A stretch of 64,000 nt of DNA from Catenovulum sediminis (lineage in GTDB: Bacteria > Pseudomonadota > Gammaproteobacteria > Enterobacterales > Alteromonadaceae), in NCBI RefSeq assembly GCF_040270295.1, contig NZ_JBELOE010000078.1; one strand, given 5' to 3'. Positions 17,044 to 26,175 of this stretch are shown in pieces; within the stretch, counting starts at the first letter, position 1; every line of letters begins with the position of its first letter. The translations under genes and the position numbers were made by a program. The notes beneath the pieces were generated by a model that ran no database searches, had not been told where the DNA came from, and worked only from the letters and a program-made list of their open reading frames with translations.

Positions 17044-17340
17044 ATGGATATTAGTTCAGCGCTCAACACCAGTTTATATGGCTTGCAAAAAAGCAGTCAG
17101 GGCATTACGCAGAACTCAGCTGACATCGCCAGCAAGAGTTTGCCTGAACAAACTCCGGCACAAACATCAGGACAAGCGCCCGCACAACAAAATTCGCAGG
17201 CAAACCAGGTAGAACCTAAAACCAGCATAACAGATGATTTAACGGGCCTACTAGAAAACAGAAATCTGGCCAGTGCAAACATCAAAGCACTGGAAACCGA
17301 GAATGAGGTGTTGGGGAGTTTGATTGACATTAAAGTGTAA
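17044..17340 (+). CDS. Small flagellar-rod-like protein
   Basis: The protein has 98 residues: MDISSALNTSLYGLQKSSQGITQNSADIASKSL, then a Gln/Pro/Ala-rich stretch, then an LLENRNLASANIKALETENEVLGSLIDIKV ending. The start and end resemble the N- and C-terminal helices of flagellar rod and hook proteins (short helix with NxxDIA, and a terminal VLGxLIDIKx), but the protein is far shorter. I chose ATG 17044 over 17026 because GAGG lies 5 nt before it. It is 23 bp upstream of the metalloprotease gene, so both may be cotranscribed. Function is not known. Confidence 0.6.
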   Translation: MDISSALNTSLYGLQKSSQGITQNSADIASKSLPEQTPAQTSGQAPAQQNSQANQVEPKTSITDDLTGLLENRNLASANIKALETENEVLGSLIDIKV

Positions 17341-17363
17341 TCAGACAACTAAAAGTTAAAACC

Positions 17364-18335
17364 ATGAATATAGTGACGCAGTTTCCAATCAACTTAAACT
17401 TGAACTTTGCCAACCCGCAAACCGAAGCGGCGCGCAAAGAGGCGCTGTCACGTGAACTGATTACACAAACCGGTGAAACAGAGCAACAAGCGAATGAATC
17501 AGGAGTCGGTTCTGAGCGCGAACGGGCTCAAGCTCGAGGCCTGCAACAACCACTGACTTACGAATTTCCCCGTCAGGAAATAGAACATAAAGAAAATAAA
17601 GGCGAACAGCAAAACGATGCTGATAATGCTGGCGAACAAGATACAGCTGATGATAATACTGGTGATAATGCTGATGACAACGCTGAACAAAATAGCAGTA
17701 ACCAACAGCAAGATGCGCAAAATCAGCAACCTAGCGAGCAAGAACAAAAAGAAATAGACGAATTACAAGCACGTGATCGTGAAGTTAAAACGCATGAACA
17801 AGCGCATGCATCAATTGGTGGCCAGTACGCCAGTGCACCCAGCTACGAATACGAACAAGGACCGGATGGCAAAAAATATGCTGTTGGGGGAGAAGTGCAA
17901 ATAGATGTTTCGGTTGTTAACGGCGACCCGCAAGCAACAATACGGAAAATGGAGCAAGTAAAACGGGCTGCACTTGCGCCAGCAGAGCCGTCATCTGCAG
18001 ATAGAAACGTCGCGAATGAAGCTTCGCAAAAAGCACAAGAAGCACGTGTCGAACTACAAAAAGAAAATATTGAAAGTATATCGTCTAGTGCAACAATTAC
18101 TTCAGCAAATGTCGCAGACATCTTCAATCCAGCCAACCCGGAAATCCAAGGGGCTAATGGCGCTGTGCCCAATGTAGAAGCAAAACAAACTTTATCAATG
18201 AATGCTAAAATTGACGAATATACACAAAGCATCTCAGCACGGGATGAGTCTGTAAACGCGCGAGCGCTACGCATTCAGAAATTTTACAATACCACCAGTG
18301 TTCCCAGCGGGAATCAATTTACCCGCTACGCCTGA
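17364..18335 (+). CDS. Putative metalloprotease, CJM1_0395/SprA-related family
   Basis: The protein has 323 residues. An acidic, Asn/Gln-rich low-complexity region spans about 75-130. The conserved core then starts: DREVKTHEQAHASIGGQYASAPSYEYEQGPDGKKYAVGGEVQIDVS, with HEQAH at 144-148 as the HExxH zinc motif. The region DPQATIRKMEQVKRAALAPAEPSSADRNVA follows, as in the CJM1_0395 family. The C-terminal third has no clear domain. No signal peptide is seen. The family is annotated as putative metallopeptidase without an assigned substrate. It follows the small rod-like protein, which might share its export or assembly role. Confidence 0.78.
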   Translation: MNIVTQFPINLNLNFANPQTEAARKEALSRELITQTGETEQQANESGVGSERERAQARGLQQPLTYEFPRQEIEHKENKGEQQNDADNAGEQDTADDNTGDNADDNAEQNSSNQQQDAQNQQPSEQEQKEIDELQARDREVKTHEQAHASIGGQYASAPSYEYEQGPDGKKYAVGGEVQIDVSVVNGDPQATIRKMEQVKRAALAPAEPSSADRNVANEASQKAQEARVELQKENIESISSSATITSANVADIFNPANPEIQGANGAVPNVEAKQTLSMNAKIDEYTQSISARDESVNARALRIQKFYNTTSVPSGNQFTRYA

Positions 18336-18392
18336 AGAAATTCAATCTTGTGATAAACTGTAAAGAGTATTTTCCACTTTTGGACAGTTTAT

Positions 18393-19370
18393 ATGCCACT
18401 AAATTCCAGCGTAAACGCTTTTTACGCCGTCATGTTTACGCTTTTCTCCGCGACCTGCTTTAGCCAGCAAAAATGTAGCCAAATTACGCAAAGCGAAGCG
18501 CGCTTACAATGTTTCGATACACATTATTCAACTGTACAAACACAAAAAAAGTCACTGCAACGTGAACGCCGCGATATAGAAGCACAGGCACAAAACTCGC
18601 CTTTTATTATTCAGTCTTATCGCCCTAGCTACTTTTTACCGCTCAGTTACAATCCAAACCAAAACGATATTGACCCAAATATATTGTTTAATAGTCCGAA
18701 AAAAAACTTGGACATCTCGGAAACCGAAGTTAAATTTCAAATCAGCTTTAAGCTTCCAATATTGAATTCTCTTTTTACCCCGCGTGACCAAATAAGCATC
18801 AACTATACCCAACTTTCATTTTGGCAGTTGTACAACAACCGAGCGTCAAAACCATTTCGAGAAAACAATTACGAGCCTGAAATCATGTACCAACTAGATT
18901 TTGACGACAAAGAATCGCCTAGCCTATTGGGTTTACCATTGGATTCAGTTGGTGTGGCTTTTAATCACCAGTCTAATGGCCGCTCAAATCATTTCTCACT
19001 TGGCTGGAATAGAATCGTCTTTAACGCCACTTTCAGTGATCACAACTGGTTGGTCGCATTTCGTCCCTGGATACGCTTACCAGGCGACCGACTCAATATT
19101 CATGACAGCAGAACCAGTTATTACATGGGCTATTTTGACCTATCTGCCGCCTATAAACTTGGCAAGCATACCTTGTCCGGCAAAGTCAGAAATAATCTTA
19201 GAGCAAAAGAAAATAAAGGCTATCTTGAAATGAACTGGAGTTTTCCGCTACCTGCGTCTCAACTCAAAGGGTTTGTGCAATATAGCACAGGCTACGGTGA
19301 GTCATTGATAGACTACAATCACAAGGTGAACCGTATTAGCCTGGGCTTTTTATTAGCGGACTGGTTTTAA
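18393..19370 (+). CDS. pldA: Outer-membrane phospholipase A
   Basis: The protein has 325 residues with an N-terminal signal. The family's catalytic segment FNHQSNGRSNHFSLGWNRI gives His192, Ser194 and Asn206, which match the His/Ser/Asn triad of OMPLA. YNPNQNDIDPN and FRENNYEPE also fit the family. The rest is a beta-barrel ending in phenylalanine (LLADWF). It hydrolyses phospholipids that reach the outer leaflet. The stop overlaps the convergent pyrE stop by 4 bp. Asn206 is preceded by GW rather than SW. Confidence 0.88.
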   Translation: MPLNSSVNAFYAVMFTLFSATCFSQQKCSQITQSEARLQCFDTHYSTVQTQKKSLQRERRDIEAQAQNSPFIIQSYRPSYFLPLSYNPNQNDIDPNILFNSPKKNLDISETEVKFQISFKLPILNSLFTPRDQISINYTQLSFWQLYNNRASKPFRENNYEPEIMYQLDFDDKESPSLLGLPLDSVGVAFNHQSNGRSNHFSLGWNRIVFNATFSDHNWLVAFRPWIRLPGDRLNIHDSRTSYYMGYFDLSAAYKLGKHTLSGKVRNNLRAKENKGYLEMNWSFPLPASQLKGFVQYSTGYGESLIDYNHKVNRISLGFLLADWF

Positions 19371-20011
19371 GCGATACCATACTCTTGACGGTAGGCTTCA
19401 ACTTTCGACAATTCGGTTTCGCTGCCGGGTTGTTGCGCCAAATATTCAATTAAATCGGTAAGCTGAATAATTGAAATAACCTGCGTATTAAAATCTCGCT
19501 CAACTTCTTGAATTGCTGACAACTCAGCTTTGCCACGCTCTTGACGATCTAAAGCAATCAAAACGCCTTTCAGGTTTGCACCTTGCGCCTGAATAATTTG
19601 CATCGACTCGCGAATCGCTGTGCCAGCGGTGATCACATCATCGACTAGCATTATGTCGCCGATCAGATCGGAACCGACTAAAGTCCCCCCTTCGCCGTGA
19701 TCTTTTTTCTCTTTACGATTAAAACAATAAGGCACGTCTTTTTCGTAATGATCCGCCAGCGCGATGCTGGTTGCTGACGCAATTGGGATCCCTTTATAAG
19801 CGGGGCCAAACAACACGTCAAACTCAACACCGCTTTGCGCTAACGCAGCTGCATAAAAGCGACCTAACTTAGCTAAATCTCCACCGGTTTTAAACAGTCC
19901 TGCATTAAAGAAATAAGGACTGGTACGACCGGATTTCAGGGTAAATTCACCAAATTTAAGGACACCGCGAGACAAAGCAAATTCAATAAAGTCTTTTTTA
20001 TAATCTTGCAT
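19367..20011 (-). CDS. pyrE: Orotate phosphoribosyltransferase
   Basis: PyrE joins orotate and phosphoribosyl pyrophosphate to make orotidine monophosphate. The protein has 214 residues, as in E. coli. The PRPP-binding motif IMLVDDVITAGTAIRESM lies near 118-135, and SGRTSPYFFNAGLFKTGG near 27-44. It lies 14 bp downstream of rph, the conserved rph-pyrE order. In E. coli pyrE is controlled by attenuation in the rph-pyrE gap; here the gap is too short for a separate attenuator hairpin and none is seen. Confidence 0.97.
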   Translation of the reverse strand: MQDYKKDFIEFALSRGVLKFGEFTLKSGRTSPYFFNAGLFKTGGDLAKLGRFYAAALAQSGVEFDVLFGPAYKGIPIASATSIALADHYEKDVPYCFNRKEKKDHGEGGTLVGSDLIGDIMLVDDVITAGTAIRESMQIIQAQGANLKGVLIALDRQERGKAELSAIQEVERDFNTQVISIIQLTDLIEYLAQQPGSETELSKVEAYRQEYGIA

Positions 20012-20025
20012 CGTCAGTTCCCTTA

Positions 20026-20739
20026 TTAAGCTAGAGCGGCTTTTTGAATATCAAAGATTTCTTTGGTGGCCAAGCGCGCGTATTCCAACATTTCCTGCAT
20101 CTCGTCAAAGCTATAAGGTTCACCCTCTGCTGTGCCTTGCACTTCGATAAGTTTGCCATTTTCAGACATCACAACATTCATGTCAGTTTCAGCGACTGAG
20201 TCTTCAAGATATTCTAAATCAGCGATAACTTGCCCTTTATATACGCCCACTGAAATCGCCGCAATCATGTATTTAAGCGGGTTTGTTTTTAAAATGCCTT
20301 TGCTGCGCATATGTGATAATGCATCGACGAGTGCCACACAAGCACCGGTAATAGATGCGGTACGCGTGCCGCCATCGGCCTGAATAACATCACAATCTAA
20401 TGTAATGGTGTTTTCACCCAATGCTTTTAAATCAACCGCGGCTCGTAATGCACGACCAATCAAACGTTGAATTTCAAGTGTTCGGCCACCTTGTTTGCCA
20501 CGCGCAGCTTCTCGATCACATCGGGTATGTGTAGAACGAGGCAACATGCCATATTCGGCCGTTATCCAACCTTCACCTTTGCCCTTCATAAAACGAGGCA
20601 CCCCTTCTGTTACAGAGGCTGTACAGAGTACTTTAGTATCGCCGAATTCAATTAATACTGACCCTTCGGCATGCATGGTAAAATTACGGGTAATTGTGAT
20701 AGGACGGATTTGACTCGCAGTTCGGCCACTTGGACGCAT
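20026..20739 (-). CDS. rph: RNase PH
   Basis: RNase PH trims the 3' end of tRNA precursors with phosphate as cosubstrate. The protein has 237 residues, full length, with MRPSGRTASQIRPI at the start, GWITAEYGMLPRSTHTR (about 57-73) and TLDCDVIQADGGTRTASITGACVAL (about 114-138). E. coli K-12 carries a frameshifted rph; this copy is intact. GGAG lies before the ATG. It is the first gene of an rph-pyrE pair. Confidence 0.97.
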   Translation of the reverse strand: MRPSGRTASQIRPITITRNFTMHAEGSVLIEFGDTKVLCTASVTEGVPRFMKGKGEGWITAEYGMLPRSTHTRCDREAARGKQGGRTLEIQRLIGRALRAAVDLKALGENTITLDCDVIQADGGTRTASITGACVALVDALSHMRSKGILKTNPLKYMIAAISVGVYKGQVIADLEYLEDSVAETDMNVVMSENGKLIEVQGTAEGEPYSFDEMQEMLEYARLATKEIFDIQKAALA

Positions 20740-20826
20740 GGAATTCTCCTGTAATGCACTAATTTAGGCCGACATTATACCCAAATTAACCGAAGATGCA
20801 TGAGTGCTAAACAATTTGATTTAGAT

Positions 20827-21270
20827 TTACCAGGAATCTGCGGCTTTTGCATCGCTTGCTTTGGCTTCAACCCAGTGTGTGCCCTGTTCTGTTTCTTCTT
20901 TTTTCCAAAATGGCGCGGTTGTTTTAAGTTTATCCATAATAAACTGCGCACCTTCAAAAGCATCTTGTCGATGTTGACTTGTGACGCCAACAAATACAAT
21001 TTGCTCACCTAATGGCAAACGCCCAACACGGTGCACCACTGAGACCCGGCTTAATGGCCAACGAGCCTTAGCTGTATCGACAATTTCAACGAGTGTTTTG
21101 TTAGTCATTGCAGGATAATGTTCTAATGTCAGTGCTTTGATGTTTGCGTTCTGATTAAAATCACGCACCATACCGACAAAAAAAACGATAGCACCATCTT
21201 TCTGATTATCATCAATTAATTTTTGATATTCATCTGCAATATTGAAATCTTCTGTTTGTACCCTAATCAT
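20827..21270 (-). CDS. moaE: Molybdopterin synthase catalytic subunit
   Basis: MoaE, with MoaD, inserts the two sulfurs that form molybdopterin. The protein has about 147 residues, matching E. coli (150). Typical segments are AIVFFVGMVRDFNQNANIKALTLEHYPAM, VVHRVGRLPLGEQIVFVGV, HRQDAFEGAQFIMDKLKT and APFWKKEE, the last carrying the catalytic lysines. I prefer ATG 21270 over the GTG at 21282. No moaD, moaA or mogA gene is adjacent, so the rest of the pathway must be elsewhere. Confidence 0.93.
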   Translation of the reverse strand: MIRVQTEDFNIADEYQKLIDDNQKDGAIVFFVGMVRDFNQNANIKALTLEHYPAMTNKTLVEIVDTAKARWPLSRVSVVHRVGRLPLGEQIVFVGVTSQHRQDAFEGAQFIMDKLKTTAPFWKKEETEQGTHWVEAKASDAKAADSW

Positions 21271-21401
21271 ATAGACCGCCACTTAACTGTAATACTAAAG
21301 CCTTATAAGTATAACCTATTCATCAGGCTTTATTTTATTCCGTTGATGACGAAGAGAATTTTATTTTTGTTTTAAATATCACAAGTTACAGTAACAGTCG
21401 T

Positions 21402-21429
21402 TTGACTAATAACGCTTTGCCTATATGAT
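21402..21429 (+). promoter_or_regulatory. Sigma-70 promoter of the YfaZ-like gene
   Basis: TTGACT (21402-21407) and TATGAT (21424-21429) are separated by 16 nt. The start site would be near 21436, about 27 nt before the start codon. Confidence 0.68.
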
Positions 21430-21462
21430 GCGCGGCATTACTTCTTGAAAAAGGAAATCAAT

Positions 21463-22017
21463 ATGAATATTAAATATACAGCATTAGCAGTCACTTCATT
21501 ATTAGCGAGTTTTAGCTTATCAGCCGACCAATTAACCGCTGATTTAAGCAATGATGCATTTAAAGTTGAAATCACCTCCGAAAGACTGATCCCAGATGTC
21601 CGTTTGTCTTTGTCTGGTTTGGGCACAGATGATGATGTAAATGTCTTTGCTGCGACCGCTGTCATGGCTGGCCCCGTGCAGCAATATAAAGAGATCAATG
21701 CGGGTTTAGGTGCACGTTTATATTATGCGGATGCGTACGATAACAACATGCAGGCTTTTGCTTTAGGTGGCTTTGCGCAATACAATATTCCAACAGCGAA
21801 AGAAGTTTCGTTAATTGGTGAGTTTTTCTATGCACCGGGTATTACTTCAAGTGACGATATAGACTATCAAACTGACTTAAACGTGCGTGTAAATTATCAA
21901 TTATTACCAAATGGTGCTGTCTACGCAGGCTACCGTTATTTACAAACCAATATTGAAGACTCTAGAAATTTAATCTTAGACAAAGGTATCCACCTGGGGT
22001 TTGAATTTAGTTTCTAG
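21463..22017 (+). CDS. YfaZ-family outer-membrane protein
   Basis: The protein has 184 residues, with a signal peptide (MNIKYTALAVTSLLASFSLSA) and a small beta-barrel ending in Phe (GFEFSF). The LGARLYYAD, YAPGITSSDDIDYQ and YAGYRYLQTNIED segments fit the YfaZ family, whose role is unknown. I chose ATG 21463, which has AAGGAAA at a normal distance, over the in-frame TTG at 21445. It precedes the Tas-like gene by 28 bp and may be cotranscribed with it. Confidence 0.8.
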   Translation: MNIKYTALAVTSLLASFSLSADQLTADLSNDAFKVEITSERLIPDVRLSLSGLGTDDDVNVFAATAVMAGPVQQYKEINAGLGARLYYADAYDNNMQAFALGGFAQYNIPTAKEVSLIGEFFYAPGITSSDDIDYQTDLNVRVNYQLLPNGAVYAGYRYLQTNIEDSRNLILDKGIHLGFEFSF

Positions 22018-22045
22018 TTAAATTATTTAGCAGGAGAGAAGGTGC

Positions 22046-23098
22046 ATGCAATATTCTAAACTGGGCTCAAGTGAACTGTCGGTATCAAGAGTATGCTTAG
22101 GCTCAATGACTTGGGGTACACAGAACAACCAATCAGATGCGGATCAACAAATCGCGTATGCACTTGAGCAAGGTATCAACTTTATTGATACCGCCGAAAT
22201 GTATGCCGTTCCACCGACTGCCGATACGTATGGCTCTACCGAAACCATTATTGGTAATTGGCTGGCAAACAATCAGCAAAAGCGCGACAAGATTATTCTG
22301 GCCAGTAAAATAGCTGGCACCGGCTTGTCTTACATTCGAGGTGGTGCTGATATTTCTGGCGAAACGGTAACTCAGGCAATTGATGCGTCGTTAAAGCGCT
22401 TGCAAACCGATTATATTGATTTGTATCAATTGCATTGGCCAAACCGCACCTCTCCTCATTTTGGTAAACACCACCCCGGCACTATCCGTTTTAGTGATGC
22501 TGACGCAGAGCAAGAGCGTGCTGGCATGTTAGACATTCTGCAAGCACTGGATAAAGCCATTAAACAAGGTAAGATCCGCCACTTTGGTTTGTCTGACGAT
22601 ACGCCTTGGGGTATTAACGAATATATTAAACTGAGTAAAGAGCACAATCTGGCGCGCGTAACCTCAATTCAGAATGAGTTTAGTTTGCTGCACACTAAAG
22701 ATTGGCCTTATTTAATCGAAAACTGTATTCATGAAGACGTTGCCTTTTTACCTTGGTCGCCACTTGCAGGCGGCGTGTTAACCGGTAAATATCTAAACGG
22801 CGCCCGACCTGAAGGCAGCCGTTGGTGTAAAGCTCAGCGCAATGGTTTATTTAGAGATACACAAACGACACATGAAGCGGTTGCACAATACCTAGAAATA
22901 GCAAAAGCCAATAATATAACTCCTGCGCAATTAGCGTTAGCTTGGTGCGATCAGGTGGATGGGGTAACTTCAACCATTATTGGTGCGACTTCTATGGCAC
23001 AGCTAGCTGAAGATATTGCCGCTTTTGATATCAAGCTTTCTGCGCAAACACTGCAACAAATTAGTGACGTATTAAAAAATTATCCCGCGCCGTTTTAA
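22046..23098 (+). CDS. tas: NADP(H)-dependent aldo/keto reductase, Tas-like
   Basis: The protein has 350 residues (E. coli Tas has 346). The aldo/keto reductase tetrad is visible: Asp48 and Tyr53 in FIDTAEMY, Lys88 in ILASKIAG and His130 in LYQLHWPNR. The family's GTQN opening (LGSMTWGTQNNQSDADQQ) and the ALAWCDQVDGVTSTIIGATSMAQL cofactor region are also present. It probably reduces carbonyls in the cytoplasm with NADPH; the physiological substrate is unknown. GGAG lies just before the ATG. Confidence 0.92.
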   Translation: MQYSKLGSSELSVSRVCLGSMTWGTQNNQSDADQQIAYALEQGINFIDTAEMYAVPPTADTYGSTETIIGNWLANNQQKRDKIILASKIAGTGLSYIRGGADISGETVTQAIDASLKRLQTDYIDLYQLHWPNRTSPHFGKHHPGTIRFSDADAEQERAGMLDILQALDKAIKQGKIRHFGLSDDTPWGINEYIKLSKEHNLARVTSIQNEFSLLHTKDWPYLIENCIHEDVAFLPWSPLAGGVLTGKYLNGARPEGSRWCKAQRNGLFRDTQTTHEAVAQYLEIAKANNITPAQLALAWCDQVDGVTSTIIGATSMAQLAEDIAAFDIKLSAQTLQQISDVLKNYPAPF

Positions 23099-23324
23099 AA
23101 AGCAACACCTCAAACAATTAGTTTAAAAATTCAAACTAAGGCGTTTAAAATCATTGCAGGTTTGAAGGTTTAGCCAACTAAGCTGCCAACCTGCAAGATC
23201 AATTAAACAGACGTCGAAGTAAAAACCGAGCTAAATAATCAACAGCCCCTAGCGATTTAGATAAATTTACGCGACAATCAAAATACAGCTGTCATAAATC
23301 TGAAACTCGGAATATTTTCTTAAT
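23099..23324. other. Intergenic region with a long hairpin
   Basis: TTGCAGGTT (23154-23162) and AACCTGCAA (23188-23196) form a perfect 9-bp stem, and TTTAG/CTAAG inside can pair further. There is no T-run after it, so it is not a classical terminator. It may end the Tas transcript or be a structured leader of the next gene. Confidence 0.5.
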
Positions 23325-24530
23325 ATGCAAATCCCATTGCCCGAACTAACCTCTTTAGACAATATTTTACCAACAGAACCTTTACTCATGATGGGGGCTG
23401 GCCCTGTCCCGATCCCAGAACGCGTAGCAAAAGCAAATTCAATCGTCATCAATCACCTCGGTGATACCATGGCGAAGATTATCGAACAAGTTAAACAAAT
23501 GTCGCGGTATGTGTTTCAAACTCAATCTAAATGGATCATGGGGGTTGCAGGCCCGGGCTCTGCCGCAATGGAAATGGCGATCACCAATTTAATTTGGCAA
23601 AACACTAAAGTTTTAAGTATCAGTAATGGCTTTTTCAGCAGCCGATTGGCAGAAATGGCACGTCGGGTAGGCGCGGATGTTGTGGTTTATCAGGTAGAAC
23701 AGCAACAAACAGCCGACTTAGAAAGCATTAAATCTTATATTGAAACGCATAAACCGGAAGTCATCACCTTGGTTCAAGGGGAAACGTCTAATACCGTTTG
23801 TAATAAAAACTTACGTGAAATTGCAGAACTTGCAAGTCAGTATCAGTGCTACGTGATTGTAGATGCTGTTTGTACACTTAGTACCATGCCACTGCAAATG
23901 GACGAGTGGAAAATTGACGCTGTTATAACCGGCGGCCAAAAAGGACTCTCTTCAATACCGGGTGTTTCACTGATCGCATTTTCTGAGCGTGCCTATCAGC
24001 GTATTCACAGCCGACCAAATGATTGTCCACAGTGGTGTCTGGATGCGCGTTTGGCAGAAAAATTCTGGCATCAAAGCTCTTACCACTACACGGCTCCTGT
24101 ATCGGGCATTTTAGCCATTCACGAAGCATTAGCGCTTATCTGTAAAGAAACCTTAGAAAACCGCTTTGCCCGTCATTTAAGATGTTCATTGGCGTTACAA
24201 AGAGGGATTGAAGCGCTGGGTTTGAAACTATTTGTACCGGCACAAGCCCGACTCAATTCGGTTATTGGCATACAGGTGCCAAATGGCATAGCGCAAAATG
24301 CATTATGCCAACATATTTCAAACCGATACCGAGTCGAAATAGCCGGTTCTTTTGGCTTAGACATTGTTAGAATTGGACAAATGGGCGAACAAAGCCGTGC
24401 TCATCATTTATTTAGAACCTTGCATGCTTTTGGGTGTGCGATCCGCGATCTCGGTGGCAATGTTGACTTACCGACCGGCATGGCAGAATTAGAGCGCGGT
24501 TTACAAAATAACTTGAGTGACGCTGAATAG
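23325..24530 (+). CDS. Class V aminotransferase, alanine/serine-glyoxylate type
   Basis: The protein has 401 residues. It shows the fold type I pattern: MMGAGPVPIPERV near 22-34, VAGPGSAAMEMAI for phosphate binding (about 74-86), VIVDAVCTLSTMPLQMDEWKIDAVITGGQKGLSSIPGVSL with the pyridoxal phosphate lysine at 206 (GGQKGL), and a conserved C-terminal domain. The family includes serine-, alanine- and phosphoserine-glyoxylate transaminases and purine catabolism enzymes, so the substrate is not certain. It may be a lone gene: a 226-bp gap with a hairpin separates it from tas. Confidence 0.85.
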   Translation: MQIPLPELTSLDNILPTEPLLMMGAGPVPIPERVAKANSIVINHLGDTMAKIIEQVKQMSRYVFQTQSKWIMGVAGPGSAAMEMAITNLIWQNTKVLSISNGFFSSRLAEMARRVGADVVVYQVEQQQTADLESIKSYIETHKPEVITLVQGETSNTVCNKNLREIAELASQYQCYVIVDAVCTLSTMPLQMDEWKIDAVITGGQKGLSSIPGVSLIAFSERAYQRIHSRPNDCPQWCLDARLAEKFWHQSSYHYTAPVSGILAIHEALALICKETLENRFARHLRCSLALQRGIEALGLKLFVPAQARLNSVIGIQVPNGIAQNALCQHISNRYRVEIAGSFGLDIVRIGQMGEQSRAHHLFRTLHAFGCAIRDLGGNVDLPTGMAELERGLQNNLSDAE

Positions 24531-24573
24531 CGTAAACCTAACTGAATAACGCAGTTTTAGGTGTCTCTGTTAC

Positions 24574-25122
24574 TTATTGGTGAAATTCCAGCTCGTTGAG
24601 TTTTATTTCACCCTTTAAGTATTGCTCTAGTGCTTGAGTAGAAACTAAAAACAAGCAGTTTAAGCTGTTTGGATCATTCGGTATATAGCGGTTTTTTAGT
24701 GCAACCTTTCGATGATAAAAACGTTTTAAGGGTACCAATTCCCCTTGCGCATATTTGACCAAACGGTAATTATATTCCGTTTTAACGGCTTCCTGCGCTC
24801 TGCTCGCTGGAGTCGCCCCCAATTGAAGTGCCCAGTATTTCCAACGAGAGCCATGCCCCCTTTCACCATGTTTATGAAAAGCAATGGCGTGCGCGAATTC
24901 GTGTTTTAACGTGTCTAGCTGCATCTCTATACCATTGTGTTGCAGCACGTGTTCGGATATACGAATAATTTTGTCGCGATAATGACAACTGCCAAGCTGG
25001 CGTTTGGTTTGACTAAATTTTAATTGGTAAGCGGATAATTCAGGCAGGTGTTTTGAATGTTGTGTTTGAAGTTGTGTGAAAAAAGATACAATCTGCGCTT
25101 TTTTTTCTGTCAAATTTTGCAT
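24574..25122 (-). CDS. SprT-like zinc metallopeptidase family protein
   Basis: The protein has about 182 residues. HEFAH at 74-78 is the HExxH motif, followed by GHGSRWKYWALQLGATP, as in SprT. The C-terminal region carries a KYAQGELVPLKRFYHRKVALKNRY block; the zinc-ribbon cysteines of E. coli SprT are not obvious. I chose ATG 25122 over TTG 25152; both lack a strong Shine-Dalgarno. SprT-family proteins are thought to act in DNA-protein crosslink repair or stress, but the bacterial function is unproven. The next gene upstream (SapC) is on the same strand, 45 bp away. Confidence 0.82.
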   Translation of the reverse strand: MQNLTEKKAQIVSFFTQLQTQHSKHLPELSAYQLKFSQTKRQLGSCHYRDKIIRISEHVLQHNGIEMQLDTLKHEFAHAIAFHKHGERGHGSRWKYWALQLGATPASRAQEAVKTEYNYRLVKYAQGELVPLKRFYHRKVALKNRYIPNDPNSLNCLFLVSTQALEQYLKGEIKLNELEFHQ

Positions 25123-25167
25123 GTTCAAATTGAATAACGGCCTGCAAAACAACAGGCCGCACTATCA

Positions 25168-25878
25168 TTAACCCTGTTGCTGCTGTAAACGGAATAAAGT
25201 TTCCATTTGCTGCATAGAAGTTAAAATTGCATAGGCAACTGGCAAATAACCACGCTTACGCATTTCTAAAAATGCTTCATCAGACAATTCGTTAAATTTA
25301 GTTTCATCAAAGGCGTAAAAACTACCAATATTTACACGCTCACCATCTGGTTTTGTATAACCCACAGTGCGCGGAACTAATAGTTCCTTTTCAGCGACAA
25401 AAGCAACAAATCCACGGCTCGCCGCTTCACGCTCTAAAAATGAATTCATGAACTCTTTAACTTGAGTTAATACTTCACCTTCAGAACCGTCTTCATTGAA
25501 TAATGCTTCACCTTCATCTGTGTTGAACATTTCTGCTTCTTCATCTAAACAGACAACCATATTGCCATCGTCGCCATTGACAGACGCAGCAGCAAACGGG
25601 TAACGGCGAATTGAAGCAGGAACATAGTTAGCAGACCATTTACCATCTTGAATCATTAGGTTTTCTTCTTTTTTCAAACCTAATAGTGCTAACGGATGAA
25701 ATTCACCATTTTCTTCATTTTTGTGGAAGATAATTGGAAAACTGGATGATGCTTGCGGGAATTCATGGGCAAGTAAAGGTGCTACATGCACATTTTTAGC
25801 AAAGTTATAATTCGGTGCTCGCTTAAGCTTAATGTCTTTGTGTTGGCTTGAGTTAATAGGAACCAATTTCTTGAACAT
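25168..25878 (-). CDS. SapC-family protein
   Basis: The protein has 236 residues. It has the SapC pattern: MFKKLVPINSSQHKDIKL start, APLLAHEFPQASSSFPIIF, YVPASIRRYPFAAA, VCLDEEAEMFNTDEGEALFNEDG and a C-terminal FYAFDETKFNELSDEAFLEMRKRGYLPVAYAILTSMQQMETLFRL. The name comes from S-layer or capsule studies, but bacterial function is not settled; many relatives lie next to TonB receptors or tryptophan halogenases, which are absent here. Confidence 0.85.
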   Translation of the reverse strand: MFKKLVPINSSQHKDIKLKRAPNYNFAKNVHVAPLLAHEFPQASSSFPIIFHKNEENGEFHPLALLGLKKEENLMIQDGKWSANYVPASIRRYPFAAASVNGDDGNMVVCLDEEAEMFNTDEGEALFNEDGSEGEVLTQVKEFMNSFLEREAASRGFVAFVAEKELLVPRTVGYTKPDGERVNIGSFYAFDETKFNELSDEAFLEMRKRGYLPVAYAILTSMQQMETLFRLQQQQG

Positions 25879-26175
25879 CTGGGTTCTCCGGTATTTATAA
25901 TATCTTTCAGTTAGTGTCTCAGCTTTAAGCTCAACCGACCAGCAATTGAGTCAAAAGTAGCTTCTAAGATATGCATTCGGGAATTTAAATCAAGCATAAA
26001 ATAAATAAAAAGTTAAATTAGGGTAAATGAACGCAGTTTTTTTGTTCATTCGTATGTTTTTTAGCTTTTGTCAGTTTAAAAAACACCCATCCTCACAGAC
26101 AGCTTGTTAAAATACTTGTAAAAAAAGCGTATAGTGCACAACTGATACATTAGCAGTCGAATACAATAAAACACC
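25879..26175. other. Divergent gap between SapC and rlmA
   Basis: The 297 bp are AT-rich and hold no open reading frame. TATAGT near 26131-26136 could be a -10 for rlmA, but no matching -35 is convincing. Nothing else is seen. Confidence 0.35.
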
